The notes under the pieces: model-generated | What the model saw: the letters and a program-made list of their open reading frames with translations, nothing else | What the model was told of the DNA's origin: nothing | Databases searched by the model: none | Made by a program: the position numbers and the translations under genes | NCBI GenBank assembly: GCA_010093685.1 | Contig: MU006239.1 | Span: 650,520 to 714,519, forward strand | Origin: Ophiobolus disseminans | Lineage: Eukaryota; Ascomycota; Dothideomycetes; Pleosporales; Phaeosphaeriaceae | DNA: 64,000 nt | Direction: 5' to 3' | Part shown: positions 43,564-53,942 of the stretch, piece after piece | Layout of the letters: each line of letters opens with the position of its first letter | How positions within the stretch are numbered: position 1 is the first letter of the stretch

Positions 43564-44253
43564 TCACTTCAACTCTTCCGCAGCGTTTAAACGCTCTATC
43601 TCTGTCTTCAGCCAATGAGCTAGAGGAGATTGCTCTAATGGCTCGTGTCCCAAACTCCAGATTTCTACCCTGTTAACTAGAATTGATCAAAGCGCTCAAA
43701 TGCCGGGGTCTGTTTTGAACACCTCTGGGTCCACAGCATCCATGAGGTTGTGTTCGATGTAAAGACGTATGAATCTAAGCCTTCTACACTGCTCCAGCAG
43801 CTTAACACATTCTGCAACATGCAGGTTTGGTAGCTGCAAAGAATGATCATCGGCGTCCGGAGTTTCATCCCACTTGCGTTCTAGATCAGATCTACTCTCC
43901 CAAGGGAAGTAGGCAGATTCGATATTCTGCCGGCCTGAATCGCCAACCGCAATGAGAAGCTTCAAAAGATCATCCAGATCGTCCAAATGAAACGAGGTTG
44001 TACGGTACGCTAGGGGTAGCGCCTCCTGGCGCATCTGCCTGTTCACGAGGAGGACCTCCAAACCCCGGCTTAGTGGGAAATAGAAACCGCCCAGATCCCC
44101 AATACCTCCCGGCAGGTTGACTGTATCAAAACTAGTCACATTCTGTATGTTCCACCTGCCGCGTACGAGTGCAAAAGTGTATATCCTGTCCCTAATCTCT
44201 GTAGGCAGTTTGAAGAACATTGGGATAGTACCGGGCGTTCTGCTTGGATGCAA
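43564..44253 (-). pseudogene. 2EXR/F-box-like protein with two in-frame TGA
   Basis: The frame starts at ATG 44253. Residues 13-30 read FFKLPTEIRDRIYTFAL, the LPxEIRxxIY motif of the fungal 2EXR family. ALLVNRQM-like EVLLVNRQMRQEALPLAY follows, then DDLDDLLKLL and the typical LEQCRRLRFIRLYIEHNLM. Two TGA (about 43693 and 43684), probably former CGA arginine codons, interrupt GI-AL-SI, after which the same frame continues through EIWSLGHEPLEQSPLAHWL to TGA at 43564. The type of lesion (TGA) differs from the TAG decay nearby. If read through, the protein would be about 230 aa. The function of the family is unknown. Confidence 0.7.
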
Positions 44254-44513
44254 CTATACACGTACTTAGCGCAATTCCCTTCGTTACTCGTAAGCTGCGG
44301 TCAGCCTACCTTTGCGACTGATGTTGTCTAACTTGCTTCGTCCTTAGTAAAAAGAAATGGCAGGTGGAGCTCGAAACCGTAGTGAAGATCTACAGTAAAT
44401 CTGTAGAAGCCAACATCGCTTCTTTGCTTGATTGTGACTGTGTGTTGGCCATACGAGGTGATCTGCGGGCAGTGTGAGTAGCATGAATGTCACAGCACGA
44501 ATTTGCTTGCCTC

Positions 44514-47500
44514 CAGACTCCGCAACAATCAATTCAATCAATCTGAGCCTCTTAGATTGAATTGATAGGCTCGTGACGTCAACGTAGCTTGATTGTGGAT
44601 TGATTGGTAGTGTTTTAGTTCGGATTGATTGCAAATTGATTGTAGATTGGTGTTGTAGGTGTAGTATATATAGCTACTCTAGCTAAGTAATCCACGTGTT
44701 TATATTGTAGTCTTGTACAATAGTTTCATCTGATAACTCATCTGATCGCTGCTCATCCTCGTTGTTGTCCCCGCCGTTGACATCAGCATCACCAGCGCGT
44801 CGATCAACGCCGCTGCTGCTGCTCCTGCTAGTGTTGAAACCAGCTCGTATCCATGACCTCACTAATTGAAGAGCAGCAAGTAGCTCGCTGCCGATAGCGC
44901 GTCGTTTGGGCTCGAGTAGATCGCCGAGCTCACTGAAGAGTCTTTCGCAATCGCAGCTGGATGCTGGCACTGTCAGCGTATCGATCGCAAACTGGCTCAA
45001 ATACGGGTATTTTGGGCGCAATTGAATCCAATATTGGACAGGATTGCCAGCATTGCCATTGCTCAAGTACTAGTCCCTGCTCCACTCTAGTTCTTGTGTT
45101 TTCCAGCGCTCAAACTCGTCATCGTGACTCTTATCTTTGTTGTTGCTGCGGTGTACAAACGCGCCAATTACGTCGTCTATCCCGCTCGCTGCTGGTGTTG
45201 TAGTTGTACGTAATACAGGGCGTCGGTGAGGTTTGTAGGTCGCCCAAAGTTGCTGGAAGCTAGCGTTTGCTGACGTCAGCCACTCTGGCTTATCAGCCCA
45301 GCTATTGTCGCAATAGTACTTGTAGTATGGATGGAGGCAGACGGCGGCGTAGTAAGCAGGTGAGTCGTCGAGCTTCTCGTAATACTTATTAGCTTTGGCC
45401 CACGCAGCGCGTAGATTGATTACTAAATGGTCTTCTAGAGCGTCGATGGGGTTGAAATCAACCTGCTTAAATGGGCGCGTACGCGCTTCGAGCGCACCAA
45501 GAACGTACTCATATACTGGTATGATCTCGTATATAGCACCAAATTTGCCTGCCTTGCCGCGTCCTTCTAGTCGCTCTGTAGCAAGTTTGAGCGGCTCTAA
45601 GCAGTCCTGGTACTCCGTTATTACTGCCCAATCCGCAGCTGTTAACCTAGTTGATCTCATCCAGCTAGGAGCGTCGGGCTGCCTACTACCCTATTAGGCA
45701 GCGCGGCGATCGTTCAGCGTAGTTTAGTTAATGTGATGCTCAGCGTAAGCGTTGTAGGCAGGCTAAAGTTAAGTAGCGCGTCGAAAAGCAGCGTAATAGG
45801 AGTTCCACCGGGTAACAACTGGCTTAACTAGCTCGAGTACTTTGAGACGCTGGCCAGCGGGCAGCTCAGCGTTTGCCGCGTGCTGAAAACTTCGAAAAAG
45901 CTCGTACTGTTGTGGTGTTTTGATGTAGTTGATGACGTCAATTAGTACGCCTAGTGGCCCTTGTTTGCGCCACTCCTGCATGTACACAACCTCTGTATCG
46001 AGCTGCTCTGCAACGTTGTCATAGGACTCTGTATTAGCACCAAATATGATAGCCTGCCCAACAAGATTGAGCGTATGAGGGCCGCAGCGGAGGCGTCGAT
46101 GGGTTGGGTTAAAGTCGTAATCAACCGCTAAGGCGGCGATTGCTGTGTCGTTGTTGGTGGCGTTGTCGAGTACAAAGTAACCTAGCTTTTCTGGAGTAAT
46201 TCCATAAGCTTCGAGTGTTTTAGAGATTGTCGCAGCAATGGCGTCGCCTGTATGGGCGCCTGCGAGTTGCGGCAGGTCGATAGGCAGGTCTCGTATTACT
46301 CCGGAAGCGTTAGCAAAGTGAGTAACAATGCCAAAAAAACTACGCTTTCCGCCCTTTGTCGTCCAGCCGTCAAAGCTGACGTGTATTTTGCTAACTGAAG
46401 CAGACAGTGCCTGGACGACCTGCGGTTGTAGGTAGCGGAACAGGCGCATCGCATACGTAGCAACACTGCGAGGACTCACCCACAGCGCCGCTTCCGCCTC
46501 CGGATTAGCAATGCTAATCATATCTCGAAAGGAAGGCTGCGCGAGCAGCTCCATTGGCAAATTGTTGTCTAGCAGGCAAAGTACTGCAGCTTGCCGAAAG
46601 CGTTGTATGTTGAAGTTGCCCATCGCGTTCGCGGCATGCTGGGAAACCTCAACACCAGAGCCTATAGCTTGGCGCAGCGATAGCTGCCTGCTAGTCTGTT
46701 GACGCTGCTTGATGCCATCTTTTGACAGCGCGTGGCCTCGTCGCTGCTGGCCAAGATGATTAGCAGCAGCGCTTGTAGCTTTTGTTACGTCAAATAATCC
46801 ACCGCCGCCAGCGTCGATAACCTTGTGAGTATGGCAGTGCTTACACACAAACCAGATTTTACTTGGGTTGTTGCGCTCAACAACCCGATAGCCATGTCGA
46901 AAAATCTAGCTTTTTACACCGCGGCGTTGAGTCGTCAAAGGCTTTATAAAGCCCTTCAAGCGTGCCCAATCAATGCCATCAAAGTTATCACCATCACTAT
47001 CATCTCCGTCTCTTTCTCCATCTCCAGCTTCTGTTGTAGCCACCGTACCGAGCTCGCTGCCATCAGGCTGCGCGATCTCCGCTTCCAGTTGCGACTCTAA
47101 CAACTGCGTCTCGAACGTTGTAGCCTGGCTCGCAGCAGCTGGGGGTGACAGTGATGGCGATGGACGCTGCGATAGACGCTGAGACGGACGCTGCGATGGA
47201 GCTTTACGGCGTTTGGCGACTCGGGATGACGATGGCGGAGCGCAACGTTTGGGAGCGACGGAGGACATATTGGAAACACCAAAAACGCGTCTGTATGGAC
47301 AAAAACTGCAATTTAGAAAGTAGCAGCAGGTAGGTGATGAAATAGGTGTACGTGAACGCGATAGGTGCAGAGGCAGAAGAAAAAGTAGGCTAATCTAAGT
47401 TCAGATAGTGCAACTAAGTTACAACACTAAAAAAGTATTGCGACACCTAGGCCCTGGCACCTCTAAAAACCTCAACTATAGCACTAAAACAACCAATCAA

Positions 47501-47641
47501 GTCAATCAATCTTCGTCCTGTAGATTGAATTGATTGGCAACATGTTTAAATTTGTATAAGGCCAGCTTGGATTGATTAACTTGGTTATAACCAATCAAGT
47601 CAATCAATCGAGCCAATTCAGATTGATTGTTGCGGAGTCTG
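44514..47641 (-). mobile_element. hAT-2 DNA transposon, 3.1 kb
   Basis: Terminal inverted repeats CAGACTCCGCAACAATCAAT (left, 44514) and its exact complement (right, ending 47641) are flanked by a perfect 8-bp duplication CTTGCCTC (44506-44513, 47642-47649). Dense ATTGATTG/CAATCAAT subterminal motifs fill 44520-44660 and 47500-47640. One transposase frame occupies the interior. The right edge cuts directly into the 3' part of pogo-2. Confidence 0.96.
44683..47268 (-). pseudogene. hAT-2 transposase, single frame with several stops
   Basis: Start ATG 47268, end TAG 44683, no frameshift over 2.6 kb. A basic Ser/Pro-rich N-terminus leads to a BED-like finger (CKHCHTHK, about 46840). The catalytic core has the first Asp in IHVSFDGWTTKGGKRSFF (about 46375, Trp kept here) and the second in YFVLDNATNNDTAI (about 46170). 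The dimerisation domain lies at the end (VPASSCDCERLFSELGDLL, about 44950). Stops stand after KS (46903), within 45690-45768 (a cluster of five) and after SRD (45067). Two long blocks of 360 and 197 codons remain open, so it is less damaged than hAT-1. Confidence 0.9.
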
Positions 47642-47649
47642 CTTGCCTC

Positions 47650-49109
47650 TATCGCATTCGATTCAGTAGGTATAGTGCTGACCAAAATCGATTTCCAGTT
47701 CCTGCACACAATTTATTCTCAGCGACTTGGTTGCGCATTAACACCAATAAATGCGCTATCCGCTCAGCGCCTTTTGAGAGCTTGTTAAGGGCGTCAACTA
47801 TTAAAGTAGGCGAGCTATCTACATGTCGCTGAATCCTCTCTCGAATTAGCTTCGATTGCGATCCAAATTCAAGGGTATTGCTAGGTGTTTGCGACTACCA
47901 GAGAGTGACGTCGACGGTAGGTGGCGTAGGGGTGCGCAGGCAGACGTCGAGCTTCGATATCACAGCCTCTAGGTCGTGTGGAACTAAGCCAGCGCCTCGA
48001 AACCCTCCTAGGATATTGCTCTTCGTGATAGCAGCGTTAAAAGCAGCTTTAAAGCACGGCAAGAACTCGAGTTTCGTGATGTGGTTGATCCGGCTGCGCA
48101 TTAGGTTCTCGGCTTAGCGGCTATACCCGACCTTTAATAGCGCAAAGCAGCCTATATCAAGCGGCTAGAGGATGTATGACGAGTGAGGAGGCATGCAGAG
48201 AGTAATAATCTTGTTATCCTTGCAGTACTGCTGGAATTGGAGCGAGTCGTGGCTCTCATGGCCGTCGATAACGAGCAAACATACTGTCCCAACAGTACGC
48301 TTTTTTGTATGCTCATCAAAGTGCTTTAACCACTGCAGACCAAGCTCATTAGTTGTCCAGCCGTTCTCAGAGACTGCAATAACCTAGTCTTGAGGTAGAT
48401 CCTCTTCTTTGTACCAAGCAGAGAGATAGTGCTTGCCTTGGAAGATGATGAAGGGTGGAATGGCCCACCCTGTAGCGTTGACGCCCTGGATCACCGTCGT
48501 CCACTCTCGGTCGCCCTGCTGAACGCTCTTTAGCCGTCCTCGACACTTAGAGTCTGTGACGACTGCGCCTGTTGATATTATGCCCATTATGAAGCTAGAC
48601 TCGTCGAAGTTGTAGGTGTCTTTATCTTGGATGCCGTACTTCGCCTTCGTGTTCTCTACAAGCTTAAACCACCCTCGAATAACCTCAGGATCCTCACACA
48701 AGGCTCTCTTGTAGTCGTACTTGCGATTGAACTTGACTTTGAGCTCTGGCTGACGCCTTATGAAGGTCTTAGCCCAGTTCTGACCAACTGGGTTGCGGTG
48801 CCGCTCAGCGAGCAAGGAATCAGCTATATCTTTGACGGCCGCAAGCCTGGGCGGAAATCCTCGCGCGTCAAGGTCGAGTATATGCTGGATAATCACGTCC
48901 TCCTCTGTCTTAAGGAGCTTCATTGAGTTGGGCTTGCAATCGCGTCGAAAGAGAGTTCCAGCGCGTCGTCGGTAGAGCGTTCTTTCAGCGACTTTGTAGA
49001 TCGCTGCAGCGCGCGGTATTGAGAGATTCACGTCGCGTTGGATAGCCTGAAGCGCAAGCTGTATCTGAGCTTCTTTTTGAGTTGATTCTGATAGGTTGTG
49101 TTGAGGCAT
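47650..49109 (-). pseudogene. Pogo-2: Fot1-like DDE transposase with TAG stops
   Basis: The frame opens at ATG 49109 (MPQHNLSESTQKEAQIQLAL). An N-terminal Psq-like helix-turn-helix (AAAIYKVAERTLYRRR, about 49010) and a CENP-B-type domain (GQNWAKTFIRRQPELK, about 48770) precede the DDE_1 core. All three catalytic aspartates are kept: YNFDESSF (about 48610), LVIDGHESH (about 48265) and PLDIGCF (about 48155). TAG stops follow LPQD (48384), SYIL (about 48169), GYSR (about 48115) and TLW (about 47891), with the frame unchanged. The C-terminal tail is cut by hAT-2 at 47649. The element's right end may be near 49182 (CCCCTACGT before TA). The left end was not found beyond hAT-2. Confidence 0.85.
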
Positions 49110-49270
49110 CGCGATTGTACTGTTGGTAGAGTACGTTTTGGTGGGGTCTTGGTAGAGCTTGCCACTCGCCCGTCCCCTACGTTATACAATTTAGAGATTA
49201 AAGAAATGCGCTTCTAACAGAATTAGGCGCAGCTAGAGGCTCTTTATTACTATACTGTACGTGCAGGATC

Positions 49271-51764
49271 TTAAATCTCTTCTAGCGCAGCTTGCTTTCT
49301 CTTTTGCTGCAGAGCTAAGAAATGATTGCCGCAGGCGATGGTACGTGGGTGCTGAGGGCCAAGCATCTGTACGCGCCCGTCGTATGCGCATTGGTACAAC
49401 TCTGCAGCCTCTGCATAGCGCTTTAATGTGTGTAGTAGGTGAGCGAGGCAGTATACAGATGTTAGCGTGTCTGGGTGGCGTACTCCTAGCTCCTTCTCCC
49501 TCCCTTCCAGCGCTCGCCAGTTCAGCTTCTCTGCTTCCTCGTACTTGCCCTGATNNNNNNNNNNNNNNNNNNNNNNNNNNNNNNNNNNNNNNNNNNNNNN
49601 NNNNNNNNNNNNNNNNNNNNNNNNNNNNNNNNNNNNNNNNNNNNNNNNNNNNNNNNNNNNNNNNNNNNNNNNNNNNNNNNNNNNNNNNNNNNNNNNNNNN
49701 NNNNNNNNNNNNNNNNNNNNNNNNNNNNNNNNNNNNNNNNNNNNNNNNNNNNNNNNNNNNNNNNNNNNNNNNNNNNNNNNNNNNNNNNNNNNNNNNNNNN
49801 NNNNNNNNNNNNNNNNNNNNNNNNNNNNNNNNNNNNNNNNNNNNNNNNNNNNNNNNNNNNNNNNNNNNNNNNNNNNNNNNNNNNNNNNNNNNNNNNNNNN
49901 NNNNNNNNNNNNNNNNNNNNNNNNNNNNNNNNNNNNNNNNNNNNNNNNNNNNNNNNNNNNNNNNNNNNNNNNNNNNNNNNNNNNNNNNNNNNNNNNNNNN
50001 NNNNNNNNNNNNNNNNNNNNNNNNNNNNNNNNNNNNNNNNNNNNNNNNNNNNNNNNNNNNNNNNNNNNNNNNNNNNNNNNNNNNNNNNNNNNNNNNNNNN
50101 NNNNNNNNNNNNNNNNNNNNNNNNNNNNNNNNNNNNNNNNNNNNNNNNNNNNNNNNNNNNNNNNNNNNNNNNNNNNNNNNNNNNNNNNNNNNNNNNNNNN
50201 NNNCACGCTTGTCAGGGTATCTGGGTGGCGTACTCCCAGTTCCTTCTCAAGCCCTTCTAGCGCCCGCCGGTTGAGCGTTTCCGCCTCGCTGTACCTTCCT
50301 AGAGCTGCTTGCATGTACTGTGCAATGTGATTGAGCATCCCAGCCCATCTCTTCACAGACTCCCTGTCAAACAGCTCGGCCTCACACAGCACATCGCAGT
50401 GCGGAAGCAGCTGTTCGCACTTAGACCAGTTCTCGAAGTCTGCTTGTGGAAACTCGCTTGCCATCAGTGCTACGAACACCTGGTTCCATTGCCTCGGGTT
50501 GCTAAAAGTAGAAAGCCACACCTGTGTGCAGTAGTGCACTAGAGCATGCATCTCCCACGCCTCTGCTCCAGCCGTTGCTGCTACAAGAGAATACGCCCGC
50601 AGAAGGTCGAGGTCCTCGTCGAACGAGGTGTCAACCTCGTCTGTGTTGTCTGTTTTTGGTACACTCTTGCTGTGACTCCGTAATATCCACTCTGGAATTC
50701 CCTGCGGGTTGAAGCAGCTCATTAGCGACAGCAGGTCGCCAGCCGATGGCCGCTCTCTCCGAATCTGTTCAAAAGACATCTGCCACGTCGTCACGACCGA
50801 GTTCGATGCGCTCTTGTCCCGTCGCAGGTCGCCCGCATCCCAGTTGAGTAGGCTCGCTTTCTTCATGCTATTTGTGCAAAACTCCTTCAGGTATCTAGTG
50901 ATCGTCATGCACGCCCTCCGGTGAATGTAGGCCGCTGCCTGGCTGATGGCAAGTGGCATGCAGTCAAGCGCACGTACCAGATCCGCTGCAGCTCCATGTT
51001 CGGTCGATGTAGGCTGCAGCTTGTTGCAGAGCAGCTGTACACCTTGGTCCTCGTCCATTGTAAGAACCTCCTTGATGCTGTTGTAGCCGCCAGCCAGCCT
51101 AGCGGCCGCATCTTTGCTACGCGAGGTAATCAGTATAGATCCGTTGCGGCTTTGGGGGAGGTAGGCTGCTAGCGATGTTGGTATCGCCTGGTTTGGCTCA
51201 TGCTGCTTGCGCTTTTGCGATGGGAAGAAGGTAGCCACGTCGTCTACATTGTCCAGCACCATCGTCCATCGTCCATTCGCCTCGTTGTGTAGCCAGTCAC
51301 TCACCAGCCGCAGCACGTCGGCCTTTGGGTCATGTCGCCTAGGCAGCTCCAGCCTGTCTGCGATGCCTCGGTATGCTTCCTCGGCCGTGTATGCGAACTG
51401 CTGGGCGGTGGGCGCATACTGGACGCTGCCCGGTTGGTGTTGCTGCGCGTACTGGACGCCCGGGGTTGGCATTGGCGCGTATCCGGGGCGCTGATCGAGG
51501 GGCAGGTCTGAATAGTTGCCCATGGTTAAGGCGTCGTGTCTGGCCGCCATTCTCAGCTGTGTTCGTCTGCTTCGACCCTGGATATCACACCCCCGGCGCG
51601 AACCCCCCGTCTACTCACGTCGCAAGTGGCTGCCTGATTTCGTAGCTGTGGCCGCCTGCTCCCCCGTCAGCCGCATGTCGTACATGACTGTGTGACCGCG
51701 ACCGCTCGCGACCAGGCGACTTGGAACGCGAGCGTCGTGATCTATCGTCGGGCCGGAGCGACAT
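49271..51764 (-). CDS. NB-ARC/TPR (NLR-like) protein with RS/Q-rich leader
   Basis: A fungal STAND protein of the NLR type, in which a nucleotide switch controls a repeat sensor. Exon 1 starts at ATG 51764 (MSLRPDDRSRRSRSKSPGR), followed by a 79-nt intron (51540-51618, GTGAGT to GCCAG), and exon 2 runs to TAA 49271. After an RS-rich and then a Gln/Pro/Tyr-rich leader the NB-ARC starts abruptly at EEAYRGIADRLEL. Walker B (WTMVLDNVDDV, about 51255), ILITSRS (about 51130) and MPLAISQAAAYI (about 50945) are present. No Walker A P-loop precedes them. The C-terminus is kinesin-light-chain-type TPRs (ALEGLEKELGVRHPDTLTSV), interrupted by an assembly gap. It is open on both sides of the gap. Confidence 0.75.
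49555..50203. other. Assembly gap (649 N)
   Basis: The gap falls exactly within the TPR array; both edges carry the near-identical repeat GVRHPDTLTSV. Long identical repeats probably defeated assembly, and the true repeat count is unknown. Confidence 0.95.
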
Positions 51765-52205
51765 GGGCTCAACTTTCAATTCTGTGACAAAATTGAGCCC
51801 CTTTCACCCCTCTCAAGATCCATAGACATGGTCATCACCAGGTTCTGCGCACCCACAAACTGCGAGCGCTTGCCGGGCCAAAGATGTAGCAGAAGGCTTT
51901 GCTCAGTGAAGAGGAGCCAGTAATCAGAGACGGCTAGGTCAATAAAGGCGTCAAGGAGGTCTAGGCAGTCGATGATCCAAAGAACCATGTAGGTTCTTGG
52001 CACTTTACTCCATTACAGGTTGACTTAATTTAGCAAGAGCAAGACCTGCTGAATCTCAGAGTCGGTGTATGCTGTTTGCCTTTGGCTGCCCTTAGTGAAG
52101 AAGTCGCTGAGTTGGCTAAACACGATCTCTGCGAGGCCGTTTGTTAGGGCAGATAGCGGCGCCTTTGCAAGGACTACCTTCCGCAAGAGTTTTATTGCTT
52201 GCAAG
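51765..52205. other. Promoter-side spacer of the NB-ARC/TPR gene
   Basis: A 75-codon minus frame at 51776-52003 has no recognisable motif. I see no repeats. The stretch would hold the promoter of the gene starting at 51764. Confidence 0.4.
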
Positions 52206-52595
52206 TGTGCCCTTATAACCTAGGCTAAGCACCTTCTCCCGCTGCTGCACTAACTGTTGCAACAGCTGCTCTGCCTCTATGTACTTCTGCTGCTTGTGAA
52301 GCGTGCATGCTAGCTAGAATTTGCTCGCAAGCGTGTTGACGTTTTTGGCGCCTAGCACCTTCTCCCGCTGCTGGGCCAAATGTCGCCACAGCTGCTCTGC
52401 CTCTGCGTACTTCTCCTGATCAAAGTATTCTCTCCCCAGCTTGTACTCCTTTTCCCCTGTGTCTCTCGTCTTGAACAAGAACATAGCTCCTACCAATCGT
52501 AGAAATACGTCAGACAGTTGGCGACAAATTTGGATATGTTATGTTCGATGTGGACGGCGGCGAAGGTCGTAGGAATGAGCATTGTCTGGCAGGAG
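52206..52595 (-). pseudogene. TPR fragment, copy A of an inverted pair
   Basis: The minus frame from 52496 reads EYKLGREYFDQEKYAEAEQL and on to TLASKF, a TAG, LACTLHKQQKYIEAEQLLQQL, two kinesin-light-chain-type TPR units. The same sequence in reverse orientation is at 60705-61068. Upstream homology extends to about 52595. The rest of the source gene is absent. It probably derives from an NB-ARC/TPR or kinase/TPR gene. Confidence 0.7.
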
Positions 52596-53694
52596 TTAGG
52601 AAGACATGAACATGACCTATTGTTTCCCACGAGGCTCCGCTGATCGTGGTGATGCTTATAGTGGTGGGTGTAGTGGCGGCAGGTCATGGCGCTGTGCATG
52701 CAGCTTCAGCTGGCGCGCTGGGCTAGCGCCACAACAGGCGACAGCATCTCTGCGTGTAGCGAGATCTCCTCGCCGACAGGGTTCGGCCTCAAACCTAGGA
52801 CTCGCAAAAGAATCGCCTAGCATAGTTCGAACACTTTTACATCTCTAACAGCCAGACCAGTTCTTTAGTGATGGGGGACCCACTCTCCGTTCTTGGCGCT
52901 GCCGTTGGCGTGACCTCTCTGATCATCCAACTCACGGACGAATGTGTCAAAGGTCATAAACTTCTGAACATGTACGTTCCGAGCTAATGTCTTGCAGGCT
53001 ATAAACTGTACAACGAGGCAACGAACCTACCGCAAACACACCACTACCTTCTTGTTCGTCTCCACATCGAGCAACAGCGTTTCCTTAACTTCGCCCTGGA
53101 AGCTGGCTTGCTAAAATCAAGGCCTTGTTCGACAACTATACAGCAGCCAACGGCAAATATGAGAAGATCGTGGCAGAGAGTCGTATTGACTGGGACGACT
53201 ACTCGGAGCCAGACAGCGATCTAATAAGCCTTCTCTGTATGACGACGAGCGACAGGCAGTCAACCAGAGTGACACCTACGAGCAAGAGAGCAGACGCTGC
53301 CGCTCGTGTTCGCGGACTAGGAAGGAGCATCGCTCAAACGGCCAAGAATTTGCGGACAATCGTGGTAGAGCCTAGACGTCTCGTTTGGGCGGCTATAGAT
53401 AAAGATTCGTTTGAAAAGCTGATTGCAAAAGTTGAGAGCCTGAATTCGTTCCTTATCACGCTGTTAGACAGCTCGCAGCTCTGGAGACTGCAAGATTCAA
53501 TGACTACGGCCTATCTGGAAATCCTGCAGCTTCGCAATGACGTTGTCGATCTTGCAGCTCTTGTTAAGGCGCTCTCTCTAGCAGCAGGGGACCAACATAA
53601 TCTTCCTCTGGGAGCTGATCCAGTGAGCAATGCATTGTCTCACGCAGTTATGGAAGAGCAGGCGACACAGGACAAGAAGAAAAGCTATCTGAGA

Positions 53695-53855
53695 TGTCAG
53701 ATGTAGGTGACAGCAAAAAGAGGAAGAAGGTTGTTGTATTGAAAGAGCTACGGAGAGCGATTATATACACAACCAAGATGAGTAAGCAAGTGACTAAGAG
53801 TCACGTGGAGATACAGTCCACAGTGTACCATGTGAACTGAGGTGCCAGGCTGACA
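53695..53855 (-). repeat. Copia-2 LTR (3' LTR, left)
   Basis: 161 bp, ends TG..CA, identical to 58932-59092. Confidence 0.95.
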
Positions 53856-53942
53856 CACCCCCTGAGGTATCCATGTTGGATGGAAACCTCATAAACAGCA
53901 AAAAATAAAGAGAGTGAAATAATGCGTGCACCTGTTGCGCAT

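Noticed and set aside
49261..50274. Long plus-strand frame across the N gap
   Set aside because: Open only because the gap hides stops; it is the antisense of the TPR array.
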